The position numbers and the translations under genes are program-made. A stretch of DNA of 18,415 nucleotides from Thermoplasmata archaeon. Its GTDB lineage: Archaea > Thermoplasmatota > Thermoplasmata > Thermoplasmatales > Thermoplasmataceae. The notes under the pieces are model-generated. The model had not been told where the DNA came from. It was given only the letters and a program-made list of their open reading frames with translations, and made no database searches. Numbering within the stretch: position 1 is the first letter of the stretch; each line of letters begins with the position of its first letter. This document shows, piece after piece, positions 7,754 through 14,778 of the stretch. Where the stretch lies: contig JAJYPW010000002.1 of NCBI GenBank assembly GCA_021795055.1, forward strand, positions 1-18,415, given 5' to 3'.

Positions 7754-8409
7754 AGGAGAGGAAATTCGTTAACGAGTCAGTAAAGAAACTGCTGATCACC
7801 GAATACATAAAGAGGGAGACTGAATCAGCCGGATTCGGAGGCATGGAAATAAAGAGAACCCCGTTCGGCACCAATATTGTGCTCCATGTGAATAAGCCGG
7901 GGCTTGTAATCGGCAGGAAGGGAGGAAAGATTCAGGAAATAACAAGCAGGCTTGAAAAGGACTATGGGATGGAATCCCCGCAGATCGAGGTCAAGGAAGT
8001 TGAAAACCCGGATCTCAATGCCCAGGTGGTTGCAAAGAAGATCGCCCTATCCCTCGAAAAGGGATGGTCATACAGGAAGGCCGGAACCAATGCCCTGAGG
8101 AGGACCCAGGAAGGTAAGGCAAGAGGAGTAATAATAAGGATAGGAGGCAAGATATCCGGAGAGCGTGCCAGGACACAGAAGTTTATGTACGGTGCAATAA
8201 AGTACTCCGGGCAGCCTTCTATAGACGGGATGGACAGAGGGTTTTCAGTGGCTAAGCTTAAACTTGGCATAATCGGGATCAACGTTGGCATACTGAAAAA
8301 CGACTACAGGCTGCCCGATGAGATACGGATAGATGAAAATGCAATTTCGAAGGAGGTGGGAGTGACAAATGGAGCTGAAGGCAAAGGAGCTAAGGCAACT
8401 GAGCAGTGA
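7750..8409 (+). CDS. rps3: Ribosomal protein S3 (uS3)
   Basis: S3 is a head protein of the small subunit at the mRNA entry channel. The 219-residue product has an N-terminal KH type II domain with the RNA-binding loop VIGRKGGKI (GRKG at 55-58) and the C-terminal S3 domain ([26 protein letters not shown]). ATG overlaps the L22 stop as ATGA, after AGGTGG at 7741. The last 14 codons overlap the start of L29; this tail is low-complexity ([12 protein letters not shown]) and is the most variable part of the family. Confidence 0.97.
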   Translation: MKERKFVNESVKKLLITEYIKRETESAGFGGMEIKRTPFGTNIVLHVNKPGLVIGRKGGKIQEITSRLEKDYGMESPQIEVKEVENPDLNAQVVAKKIALSLEKGWSYRKAGTNALRRTQEGKARGVIIRIGGKISGERARTQKFMYGAIKYSGQPSIDGMDRGFSVAKLKLGIIGINVGILKNDYRLPDEIRIDENAISKEVGVTNGAEGKGAKATEQ

Positions 8410-8569
8410 GGATCGCAAGGAAAGGCTGAAAGGGCTTTACGAAACGCTCCTGAGGGAGAGAGCCACGCACTCCATGGGGGGTGCACCAGCTAACCCTGGA
8501 AAAATCAAGAGTGTCAGGAGACAGATAGCCCGCATTCTGACCGTTGAAGGGGAGGAACAAAAGAAATGA
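8369..8569 (+). CDS. rpl29: Ribosomal protein L29 (uL29)
   Basis: L29 is a small helical-hairpin protein next to L23 at the tunnel exit. The 66-residue product is normal length, with [20 protein letters not shown] and, in the second helix, [19 protein letters not shown] 8369 lies 41 bp inside the end of S3. The upstream GGAGGTGGGAGTGA provides a binding site within S3 coding sequence. An overlap this long is unusual in the operon and suggests S3 has been extended at its C-terminus. Confidence 0.95.
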   Translation: MELKAKELRQLSSEDRKERLKGLYETLLRERATHSMGGAPANPGKIKSVRRQIARILTVEGEEQKK

Positions 8570-8865
8570 AGGATAAGAATTTCACAGGAATTCCGAAGGA
8601 ACTCCAGCCCTGGGAAGGTTTTTCCAGGGAAGGGCAGGTCGTAAAGATATCGGTGGACAAGAGACGATATGGAAAAAACGTCACAATCATCGAGGGAATT
8701 GACCCCAAGGATGAGGACATCTATCAGATAGCCAAGTCGCTAAAGAGAAAGGTAGCGTCCGGAGGAACTGTGAAAGATGGCAAGCGAATCGAACTCCAGG
8801 GGGAGCACAGGCAGGAAGCCAAGAAGCTTCTTGAGGAAATGGGATTCAAGGTGGAGGTGGCATAG
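8566..8865 (+). CDS. sui1: Translation initiation factor aIF1 (SUI1 family)
   Basis: aIF1 binds the small subunit near the P site and enforces correct start-codon selection by rejecting poor codon-anticodon pairing. The 99-residue product has SUI1 family features: VDKRRYGKNVTIIEGIDP in the first half, then IYQIAKSLKRKVASGGTVKD and IELQGEHRQEAKKLLEEMGF. ATG overlaps the L29 stop as ATGA. Finding this factor between L29 and Rnp1 is a known archaeal arrangement. Its presence matters for the proposed ACG starts of two downstream genes. Confidence 0.96.
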   Translation: MKDKNFTGIPKELQPWEGFSREGQVVKISVDKRRYGKNVTIIEGIDPKDEDIYQIAKSLKRKVASGGTVKDGKRIELQGEHRQEAKKLLEEMGFKVEVA

Positions 8866-9165
8866 ATGTTCATGGACCTTGCCGGTGAGTTCATAGGGAG
8901 AGAGATCGTCATCCTCGATTCGAGGGATACCAGGCATGTGGGTATGCATTACAGGGTGATCGACGAGACCAGGAAGACCCTTACGGTAACCGACGGATCC
9001 AGGAGGCTTATGCTCATAAAGAGGAACCTCAGGTTCAGCCTGGGAGAAAACGGCCCAATCATAGATGGAAGAATCGTTGAATTGAGGCCTGAGGAAAGAT
9101 TAAAGGAAATCAGGAAACTAAGAAAAATGTCGGGTGAAGGGAACGAAAAACAATATAGGAATTGA
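8866..9165 (+). CDS. rnp1: RNase P protein component 1 (Rpp29/Pop4)
   Basis: This subunit of archaeal RNase P pairs with Rpp21 to support specificity-domain folding of the RNase P RNA in tRNA 5' processing. The 99-residue product has the family's beta-barrel features: GEFIGREIVILDSRD, YRVIDETRKTLTVTDGSRR, and an end with RPEERLKEIRK. ATG 8866 directly follows the aIF1 stop; AGGTGG ends five bases upstream. An internal ATG at 8872 is possible but poorly spaced. The location next to S17 is conserved in many euryarchaea. Confidence 0.95.
   Translation: MFMDLAGEFIGREIVILDSRDTRHVGMHYRVIDETRKTLTVTDGSRRLMLIKRNLRFSLGENGPIIDGRIVELRPEERLKEIRKLRKMSGEGNEKQYRN
9132..9145 (+). promoter_or_regulatory. Ribosome binding site and ACG start of S17
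   Basis: GGGTGA (9132-9137), spacer AGGGA, then ACG (9143-9145). Spacing is five bases, identical to L4, L22, Rnp1, S14 and L6. The only standard start codon nearby, GTG 9134, lies within the site itself and has no binding site of its own upstream. Confidence 0.55.
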
Positions 9166-9469
9166 CGTAGAAACACCAAAAACCAGGTGCACGGACAAGA
9201 AATGTCCGTTTCACGGAAACCTCTCTGTGAGAGGACAGATAATCGAAGGAACAGTGGAAGGGACGGGAATGATTCAGAGTGCCGTGGTGGTCAGGGAAAG
9301 GCGTGTACGCATACCGAAGTATGAAAGATACATAAAGGCAAAATCCTCATTCCACGCACACATACCAAAATGCATCACCGTTGCAAAAGGTGACAGGGTG
9401 AAAATTGCGGAATGCAGGAAGCTTTCGAAAACCATTTCGTACGTAGTAGTTGGAAAGGTGAACCAATGA
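9143..9469 (+). CDS. rps17: Ribosomal protein S17 (uS17), probable ACG start
   Basis: S17 is an OB-fold protein of the small-subunit body. The conserved core is NIGIDVETPKTRC, CTDKKCPFHGNLSVRGQ and RRVRIPKYERYIKAKSSFHAH. No ATG lies in frame near the start. GGGTGA at 9132-9137 is followed after five bases by ACG at 9143, the spacing used by many neighbours. Starting there gives M-KNNIGIDV, aligning with the archaeal pattern M-xxNIGL. The nearest standard codon is GTG 9134, which overlaps the Shine-Dalgarno sequence and would add three residues (111 aa). The gene overlaps Rnp1 by 23 bp. The identity is certain; the start is a proposal. Confidence 0.93.
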   Translation, partial: TKNNIGIDVETPKTRCTDKKCPFHGNLSVRGQIIEGTVEGTGMIQSAVVVRERRVRIPKYERYIKAKSSFHAHIPKCITVAKGDRVKIAECRKLSKTISYVVVGKVNQ

Positions 9470-9864
9470 AAGGAATAGCCGGAAGGCAGCACAGAGGGCT
9501 TCCCCTTGGCGCAACCATAACCTGTGCGGATAACACAGGCGCCAAGGTGATCAGCCTGATCAACGTGAAGGCATACCACGGCGTTGCAAGGAGGATTCCT
9601 TCAGCAGGCGTTGGCGATCTGTTCATCGCAACCGTCAAAAAGGGGACGCCAGAACTGAGAAGTAAGATAGTCTACGCAGTGGTGATAAGGCAGAGAAGAC
9701 CTTACAGGAGGGCAGACGGAGTCATGGTCGAGTTTGAAGATAACGCTGCGGTACTCGTCACGCCCGAAGGAGAAGTCAGGGGATCAGAAATCAAGGGAGC
9801 CGTTGCGAGGGAGGCAACGGAGAGATGGCCAAGAATAGCAGCCATTGCATCAACTATAGTTTAG
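9466..9864 (+). CDS. rpl14: Ribosomal protein L14 (uL14)
   Basis: L14 lies at the subunit interface and forms bridges with 16S rRNA. The 132-residue product contains TCADNTGAK at residues 19-27, VGDLFIATVKKGTPELR, VVIRQRRPYRRADG and the conserved VEFEDNAAVLVTPEGEVRGS. ATG 9466 overlaps the S17 stop as ATGA, and AGGTGA is four bases upstream; an earlier ATG at 9412 lies inside S17 and would add 18 unrelated residues. The TAG stop at 9862 is part of the L24 ribosome binding site. Confidence 0.98.
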   Translation: MKGIAGRQHRGLPLGATITCADNTGAKVISLINVKAYHGVARRIPSAGVGDLFIATVKKGTPELRSKIVYAVVIRQRRPYRRADGVMVEFEDNAAVLVTPEGEVRGSEIKGAVAREATERWPRIAAIASTIV

Positions 9865-9872
9865 GTGAAGAC

Positions 9873-10418
9873 GTGAAATCCAAGATCAATGTGGCACTAA
9901 GCAATGAACTGAGAAAGAAGTACGGGATCAGAGCGATGCCGCTCTGCAGGGGCGACATGGTTGAATTTGCAGGCGGAACCCGGAAAGGAGAAGGCGGAAA
10001 GGTAGTGGTTGTCGATCACAAGACCGGGAAAGTGATAATCGACGGCGTCTCTATTGCAAAATCAGATGGAAAACAGAGTGAATTCCCAGTAGACCATTCA
10101 AAGCTGGTCATCACGAGAATAGACGGAGGCAGGAAGGAGAGGATGGAAGTCCTGAGGATGAAGACCGAGGCAAGGCATCTTAAATTTGAGGAACCCGCGC
10201 CAATCGAGCCTGAGAAACCTGCCGAAGAGGCTGCGCCGCTCGAAGGGATCCCATCAGGTACTGCCACAGAAACTGTCCAGGACAGCAAGGTAACAGAAGA
10301 GATCCATCAGGAAGAAGGGGCGCTTCCACAGGAAGATACGGTGGAACAAGCCGAAGATCAAACGATGGATTCAGAAGATGCGGAAGAGGAAGGTGAAGCA
10401 AACGATCAACAGGACTAA
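9873..10418 (+). CDS. rpl24: Ribosomal protein L24 (uL24) with acidic C-terminal tail
   Basis: L24 initiates large-subunit assembly and sits near the tunnel exit. GTG 9873 is chosen because AGGTGA (9863-9868) lies four bases before it; ATG 9825 would read through the L14 end. Residues 7-63 match archaeal L24, including the KOW-type segment LCRGDMVEFAGGTRKGEGGK. Two things are odd. The basic N-terminal stretch typical of archaeal L24 (QPRKQRK followed by APLHxR) is absent. After residue 105 comes a tail of 76 residues with 27 Asp/Glu and only two Lys, rich in Pro, Ala and Gln, predicted disordered. Total is 181 residues against about 120 usual. S4e starts within the tail. Confidence 0.93.
   Translation: MKSKINVALSNELRKKYGIRAMPLCRGDMVEFAGGTRKGEGGKVVVVDHKTGKVIIDGVSIAKSDGKQSEFPVDHSKLVITRIDGGRKERMEVLRMKTEARHLKFEEPAPIEPEKPAEEAAPLEGIPSGTATETVQDSKVTEEIHQEEGALPQEDTVEQAEDQTMDSEDAEEEGEANDQQD
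10391..10404 (+). promoter_or_regulatory. Ribosome binding site and ACG start of S4e
   Basis: AGGTGA (10391-10396), spacer AGCAA, then ACG (10402-10404). Same motif and same five-base spacing as at S17. No ATG, GTG or TTG occurs at that position; an in-frame GTG at 10393 lies inside the binding site. Confidence 0.5.
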
Positions 10419-11124
10419 GCGAATGATGGTCTCCAAGACCGTAATTCTGCCAAGAAAAGAATATTTCTGGGGGGTAACGCCCAGAGAGGGGAGGCACAAC
10501 AAGACCAACTCCATTGCCATCCTTACCTTGCTCAGGGATTACCTGAAGCTCGGTGACAAGGAGAGGGAGATTACAAGGGTGCTCAACCAGGGAATTGTGC
10601 TTGTAGACGGAAAGACAGTGAAGGACAGGCGGTTCTCGGTCGGGTTCATGGATGTCATAACTATTAGCAAAACAGGCGAGTCTTACAGGATACTGTTTGA
10701 CATGAAGGGCAGGCTGGTTCCCGTGAAGGAAACTGCTGGCAGCGCAGACAAAAAACCGGTTAAGGTCACAGGCAAGCATACCATTGCGGGAGGAAAGAAT
10801 CAGCTGGCTTTTCATGACGGCCAGAATATGATTACTGACAGAAAGGATGTCCAGAATGGGGATGTCATACTGCTAAAACTCCCTGAAAAGGAGATAGTTG
10901 ACCTATTCAAGCTCCAGCAGGGCTCAAAGGTTTTCCTGACAGGAGGAAGACACGTGGGAAGCACTGCGACTATAAAGGGGATAGAGGTAAAGGAATCATC
11001 GGCCAGAAACCTGGTATATCTCGAAGAAGGGTATTCCACCGTTGTCGATTATGCATTCCCGATTGGGAACCAGAGGAGTGCGTTCCATTTGCCGGTTGCA
11101 GAAAATGATGAGGTGGCGAAATGA
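10402..11124 (+). CDS. rps4e: Ribosomal protein S4e (eS4), probable ACG start
   Basis: S4e is a small-subunit body protein found in archaea and eukaryotes, with an S4-like domain and a KOW segment. Conserved segments include LTLLRDYLKLGDKEREI, NQGIVLVDGKTV, FSVGFMDVITI and, near the end, KVFLTGGRHVGSTATIKGIE. AGGTGA (10391-10396) is followed after five bases by ACG (10402), giving M-INRTKRM, which lines up with the family start MxxKKHLKRL. Alternatives are ATG 10378 (no binding site, eight extra residues, inside the L24 tail) and ATG 10423 (only AGGA eight bases upstream, removes the conserved KR). From ACG the product is 240 residues. Confidence 0.93.
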   Translation, partial: TINRTKRMMVSKTVILPRKEYFWGVTPREGRHNKTNSIAILTLLRDYLKLGDKEREITRVLNQGIVLVDGKTVKDRRFSVGFMDVITISKTGESYRILFDMKGRLVPVKETAGSADKKPVKVTGKHTIAGGKNQLAFHDGQNMITDRKDVQNGDVILLKLPEKEIVDLFKLQQGSKVFLTGGRHVGSTATIKGIEVKESSARNLVYLEEGYSTVVDYAFPIGNQRSAFHLPVAENDEVAK

Positions 11125-11651
11125 ACAAGATGAGTGAAGTGACCATTGACAAGGTGGTTCTGAACATTGGAGTGGGGCAGGCCGGAGACCGGCTTACGAA
11201 GGCACAGAAGGTGCTGGAACTGCTCACCAGCCACAAACCTACAATCACACAGTCAAGGAAGACGATAAGGGATTTCAACATCAGGAAAGGCCTCACCATA
11301 GGGGCAAAGGTAACTCTCAGGAGGACGGATGCTGATGATTTTCTCAAAAGGGCCTTCTTCGCAAGGGGAAACAAGATCCCGTATTATTCATTTGATCGCC
11401 AGGGAAACGCATATTTCGGCATCCCGGACTATACTGATTTCAAGGGAATGAAATATGATCCAGAGATAGGGATATTCGGGATGGACGTCGCAATAGTTCT
11501 CAAAAGGCGGGGAGGATTCAGGGTTTCCAGAAAGAATGTTGGCAGGAGGCCTGTGCCTGGAAAGATCAGGGTCACGAGGGAAGAGGCTGAAAAATTTCTC
11601 AAGCAAAAGTTCAAGGTAGAGATAATAGGTGAGCGCATTGGCAAAAATTAA
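11121..11651 (+). CDS. rpl5: Ribosomal protein L5 (uL5)
   Basis: L5 binds 5S rRNA in the central protuberance. The 176-residue product begins [20 protein letters not shown] and has [19 protein letters not shown], then [20 protein letters not shown] and [11 protein letters not shown], all standard for archaeal L5. AGGTGG lies four bases before ATG 11121, which overlaps the S4e stop as ATGA; a second ATG three codons in is less well placed. The last 14 bases overlap S14, including that gene's TTG start. Confidence 0.97.
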   Translation: MNKMSEVTIDKVVLNIGVGQAGDRLTKAQKVLELLTSHKPTITQSRKTIRDFNIRKGLTIGAKVTLRRTDADDFLKRAFFARGNKIPYYSFDRQGNAYFGIPDYTDFKGMKYDPEIGIFGMDVAIVLKRRGGFRVSRKNVGRRPVPGKIRVTREEAEKFLKQKFKVEIIGERIGKN

Positions 11652-11799
11652 ACTGGAGCCCAGGAGAAAATTCGGGAGGAAGGACGGATGCAGGAGATGT
11701 GGGCGCAAGAGGGGTCTCGTCAGGAGATACAGCCTTGGGCTATGCAGGCAGTGCTTCAGGGAAACTGCTCCGGCACTGGGATTCAGGAAGTACAGTTGA
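11638..11799 (+). CDS. rps14: Ribosomal protein S14 (uS14, zinc-binding), TTG start
   Basis: S14 is a short small-subunit head protein. The 53-residue product [18 protein letters not shown]... has the zinc-binding pattern CxxC at 18/21 and CxxC at 36/39 (GCRRCG, LCRQCF) and ends ALGFRKYS, as archaeal S14 does. The start is TTG, supported by a perfect AGGTGA (11627-11632) five bases upstream. It overlaps L5 by 14 bp and sits in the expected slot between L5 and S8. Confidence 0.96.
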   Translation: MAKIKLEPRRKFGRKDGCRRCGRKRGLVRRYSLGLCRQCFRETAPALGFRKYS

Positions 11800-11808
11800 G
11801 GTGGTTGA

Positions 11809-12198
11809 ATGAGGCATGATCTCTTAAATGATGTGATAAACCAGATAAAGAATGCATCCCAGGTTGGTTTCAAATCAATAGAAATAAGGCCAGCAGGGAG
11901 GCTAGTAGGCAGGGTCCTTAAAGTGATGCAGGACTACAAGTATATTGAGAGCTTTGAGGTGATTAGTGGTCAGGGAAGCCCATTTTTCAGAGTATCTCTC
12001 AATACGACCATAAACAATTGTGGTGTGATAAAACCCAGATTTCCCGTCAAGGTCATCGACATGGAAAAGTTCGAATCGAGGTACCTGCCGGCTCAGGATT
12101 TCGGAATACTCATCCTTTCGACTACCAGGGGAGTGATGAGCCACATTGAAGCAAGAAAGACCGGAGTTGGAGGGCGCCTGCTGGCGTTCGTGTATTAG
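11809..12198 (+). CDS. rps8: Ribosomal protein S8 (uS8)
   Basis: S8 is a primary 16S rRNA binder of the platform. The 129-residue product has [17 protein letters not shown] at the N-terminus and [20 protein letters not shown] then [10 protein letters not shown] at the C-terminus, the conserved S8 rRNA-binding end. AGGTGG (11799-11804) lies four bases before ATG 11809. Its TAG stop is the first part of the L6 ribosome binding site (TAGGTGA). Confidence 0.98.
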   Translation: MRHDLLNDVINQIKNASQVGFKSIEIRPAGRLVGRVLKVMQDYKYIESFEVISGQGSPFFRVSLNTTINNCGVIKPRFPVKVIDMEKFESRYLPAQDFGILILSTTRGVMSHIEARKTGVGGRLLAFVY

Positions 12199-12207
12199 GT
12201 GAATGCA

Positions 12208-12741
12208 ATGATCAAGTATACCGAAGTGGAAAGAATACAAATTCCCAAGGATGTCACAGTGAAGATCGAGGAATTCACCTGCACGGTGAAGGGCAAGCTG
12301 GGGGAAGTTTCAAGGTCGTTCAGGAGCAATATCGTTCGGGTGGATCTTGAAAATAACGAAATTACCGTGTCCATATCCAAACAGAACAAGAACAGCAAGG
12401 CCATTGTGGGAACGTGGACATCACTTATCCGTAGCATGATGCATGGCGTCACAAACGGCTACGAGTATGAAATGAAGGTGGACTATACGCATTTCCCAAT
12501 GAGGGTGTCCGTAAAGGGTAAACTTGTCGTGATTGAGAATTTCCTCGGGGAAAGATCTGCCAGGGAAGCAGAGATACTGGGCAGCTGCCAGGTTTCAGTG
12601 AAGGGCGACAGGATCACAATCAACGGGATAGACAGGGAACAGATCGGCAACACCGCTTCAAATATTGAAAGGGCAACCAAGATTAAGGGGTTTGATCTCA
12701 GGGTATTCCAGGACGGAATCTATCTGCTTGGAGGGAACTAG
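12208..12741 (+). CDS. rpl6: Ribosomal protein L6 (uL6)
   Basis: L6 lies near the factor-binding site below the L7/L12 stalk. The 177-residue product has two tandem L6 domains: TVKIEEFTCTVKGKLGEVSR in the first, and HFPMRVSVKGKLVVIENFLG followed by GIDREQIGNTASNIER in the second. ATG 12208 is chosen because AGGTGA (12197-12202) lies five bases upstream; an in-frame GTG at 12199 is inside that site. The stop is one base before the L32e start. Confidence 0.97.
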   Translation: MIKYTEVERIQIPKDVTVKIEEFTCTVKGKLGEVSRSFRSNIVRVDLENNEITVSISKQNKNSKAIVGTWTSLIRSMMHGVTNGYEYEMKVDYTHFPMRVSVKGKLVVIENFLGERSAREAEILGSCQVSVKGDRITINGIDREQIGNTASNIERATKIKGFDLRVFQDGIYLLGGN

Positions 12742-12742
12742 A

Positions 12743-13159
12743 ATGGTCTCAACACTCAAACCAAAACTTGGACGCAACGAAAAGAAACTGCTGAAGAAGA
12801 AAGTGGAACTTGCCAGGAAGAGACCTGCTTTCAGGAGACAAGAGTGGTTCAGGTACGTCAAGCTTGGGGATGCCTGGAGAAAACCCAGGGGGAAGCACTC
12901 GAAGCAGAGGGAAAAACAGGCAAGGCGCGGTCCAGTAGTAGATGCTGGATTCAGGGGGCCGAAATCCGTCAGGGGACTCCATCCTTCAGGATTCAGGGAA
13001 CGAATGGTGTGCAACCTCAGGGACCTGATGAGCCTGGACAGGCAAATGGAGGCAGCCAGGATATCATCCAGCGTGGGATCCAGAAAGAAGGAGATACTTG
13101 AGGAAAAGGCGGAAGAACTGGGAATCAGAATACTGAACCCTTCAGGTGAGAAGCAATGA
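12743..13159 (+). CDS. rpl32e: Ribosomal protein L32e (eL32)
   Basis: This large-subunit protein is restricted to archaea and eukaryotes. The 138-residue product shows the family signature KRPAFRRQEWFRYVKLGDAW followed by RKPRGKHSKQR, then FRGPKSVRGLHPSGFRE. ATG 12743 follows GGAGGG seven bases upstream; extending to an ATG at 12665 would add 26 residues that merely read L6 coding sequence in another frame. It has no long N-terminal extension. Stop overlaps L19e start as ATGA. Confidence 0.97.
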   Translation: MVSTLKPKLGRNEKKLLKKKVELARKRPAFRRQEWFRYVKLGDAWRKPRGKHSKQREKQARRGPVVDAGFRGPKSVRGLHPSGFRERMVCNLRDLMSLDRQMEAARISSSVGSRKKEILEEKAEELGIRILNPSGEKQ

Positions 13160-13623
13160 GAATAGATGCGGCAAAGAGAATCTCTGCGGAAATCCTAAAA
13201 GTGGGAGAGAGCAGGGTGTGGATGGACCAGAACAGCATTTCCGAGATAATGGATGCTGCCACGCGCTCTGATCTGAAGGTGCTCCTGAGACGGCATGTCA
13301 TACAGGAGATCCCGAAGAAGGGAAACTCAAGCTACAGATTCAGGAAGAGGCTGAAGCAGATTTCCAAGGGGAGAAGGCGTGGACCAGGTTCCGTCAGAGG
13401 GACACGAAACGCAAGATCCGATTCTAAGACGAACTGGGTCAGAACCATCAGGGCTCTCAGGGATGAACTTGTGACTCTGAAGAACGAGAACAGGATAGAC
13501 GCAGGCACATACAGGAAATATTACAGAATAACCAAAGGCGGGTCAATAAGGTCAAGGTCGCAGCTGAGGACCCAGATAAAGGCGGCTGGCCTGCTGAAAA
13601 AGGGGAAAAAGGATGACAACTAG
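13156..13623 (+). CDS. rpl19e: Ribosomal protein L19e (eL19)
   Basis: L19e is an archaeal/eukaryotic large-subunit protein with extended helices contacting 16S rRNA in an inter-subunit bridge. The 155-residue product has RISAEILKVGESRVWMD near the start, the basic KQISKGRRRGPGSVRGTRNAR segment near residue 67 and RKYYRITKGGSIRSRSQL. AGGTGA lies six bases before ATG 13156. Length is typical for archaea. It overlaps L18 by 11 bp. Confidence 0.97.
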   Translation: MRIDAAKRISAEILKVGESRVWMDQNSISEIMDAATRSDLKVLLRRHVIQEIPKKGNSSYRFRKRLKQISKGRRRGPGSVRGTRNARSDSKTNWVRTIRALRDELVTLKNENRIDAGTYRKYYRITKGGSIRSRSQLRTQIKAAGLLKKGKKDDN

Positions 13624-14110
13624 ACAGGTTTTCAAGAGAAAAAGAGAGGGGAAAACGGATTACAGGAGGAGACTTGCCCTTCTGAAATCCGGGAATGACA
13701 GGCTTGTCATTAGGATCTCCGGGAAAAACATAATTGGACAGGTAGTTAGATATGACGAGGCTGGCGACAGGGTTATCCTGACCGTTACCGGAGCCACTCT
13801 CGCAAAGAATGGCCTTGACGTCAAGGGAAATTCATCGCTCGCCTGCTACCTTGTTGGACTGGAAATTGCAAAGAGAGCCAAGGAGAAGGGCATAAATGAA
13901 CTGGTTCTCGATGTCGGGCGCAGGAGGCTGGTGAAGGGAGGAAGAATAGCAGCAGCGCTCAAGGGAGTGATTGAAGGGGATTGCGAGGTACCGCATGATC
14001 CATCCATATTTCCCGATGAAAAGAGGATAATGGGCAGCCACCTGAAAAACGGCGGACTGACACCTGCGAAGTTCAAGGAATACGTTAAGAAAATCGGGGT
14101 GACGAACTGA
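13613..14110 (+). CDS. rpl18: Ribosomal protein L18 (uL18)
   Basis: L18 binds 5S rRNA in the central protuberance, next to L5. The 165-residue product begins near FKRKREGKTDYRRRLALLKSG, the standard archaeal L18 opening, with RLVIRISGKNIIGQVVRYD and VPHDPSIFPDEKRIMGSHL later. ATG 13613 overlaps the end of L19e; the AAGGGGAAAAAGG upstream is a weak binding site, so coupling to L19e translation is likely. The stop overlaps the S5 ATG as TGATG. Confidence 0.97.
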   Translation: MTTRQVFKRKREGKTDYRRRLALLKSGNDRLVIRISGKNIIGQVVRYDEAGDRVILTVTGATLAKNGLDVKGNSSLACYLVGLEIAKRAKEKGINELVLDVGRRRLVKGGRIAAALKGVIEGDCEVPHDPSIFPDEKRIMGSHLKNGGLTPAKFKEYVKKIGVTN

Positions 14111-14778
14111 TGGCAGAAGGATCCTGGATTCCAAGGACTCAGCTGGGAAAAAAGGTTGCAGCCGGCGAGATCAAATCAATGTCCGATGCAATAAGGAGCA
14201 AACTTCCCCTTAAGGAATACGAGATAGTGGATATGCTGCTTCCCACCATTAAGGACGAGGTCCTTTACATCGAGAGGGCCCAGAGAATGACAGACTCAGG
14301 CAGAAGAATGACCTACTCCATCACTGCCGTGGTAGGAAACGGCGACGGGTTCGTTGGCGTGGGAAAGGGCAAGGCAAAGGAAGCTGCCCCTGCGATAAGG
14401 AAAGCTGTCAATGCGGCAAAGTTGAACATAATAGAAATCAAGAGGGGTTGCGGATCATGGGAATGCGGTTGTGGAAGGGCTCACACCCTGCCTTTCAAGG
14501 TCCATGGTTCAAGCGGTTCAGTCAGGGTCACGCTGAAACCTTCACCAAGAGGAGTGGGAAGGGCAGTAGGGGACATCGCGAAGGTGATCCTAGAGATGGC
14601 TGGAATAGATGACGCGTGGGGATTTGCCAAGGGACACACAAAGACTACGGTTAACTATGCACTGGCAACTTTCAACGCCCTGAAACAGACGTCTGAAATA
14701 AAGCTCAACCCTGCGATACAGTTGAGTACCCCGATATACGTTGGAGGTGTATTGAATGCTGGCAGCAATCAGAATTAG
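14110..14778 (+). CDS. rps5: Ribosomal protein S5 (uS5)
   Basis: S5 binds 16S rRNA in the body and affects decoding accuracy. The 222-residue product has the S5 RNA-binding domain (TYSITAVVGNGDGFVGVGKG and KAKEAAPAIRKA, residues about 68-99) and the archaeal/eukaryotic insert IKRGCGSWECGCGRAH with Cys 114, 119 and 121, followed by KPSPRGVGRAVGD. ATG overlaps the L18 stop. The final 23 bp overlap L30. Confidence 0.98.
   Translation: MAEGSWIPRTQLGKKVAAGEIKSMSDAIRSKLPLKEYEIVDMLLPTIKDEVLYIERAQRMTDSGRRMTYSITAVVGNGDGFVGVGKGKAKEAAPAIRKAVNAAKLNIIEIKRGCGSWECGCGRAHTLPFKVHGSSGSVRVTLKPSPRGVGRAVGDIAKVILEMAGIDDAWGFAKGHTKTTVNYALATFNALKQTSEIKLNPAIQLSTPIYVGGVLNAGSNQN

Noticed and set aside
9134..9136. GTG as start of S17
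   Set aside because: It lies inside GGGTGA, has no binding site upstream, and adds three residues not seen in the family. Kept as the main alternative to ACG.
9825..9827. ATG as start of L24, giving 16 more residues
   Set aside because: The added residues (MAKNSSHCINYSLGED) do not resemble the basic L24 arm and come from the L14 end in another frame; GTG 9873 has a clear AGGTGA four bases upstream.
10378..10380. ATG as start of S4e
   Set aside because: No ribosome binding site precedes it, it lies in the L24 tail coding region, and the eight extra residues extend past the usual family N-terminus. Not excluded.
12665..12742. N-terminal extension of L32e from ATG 12665
   Set aside because: This stretch is the conserved end of L6 in another frame; ATG 12743 has a binding site and gives the normal L32e start.
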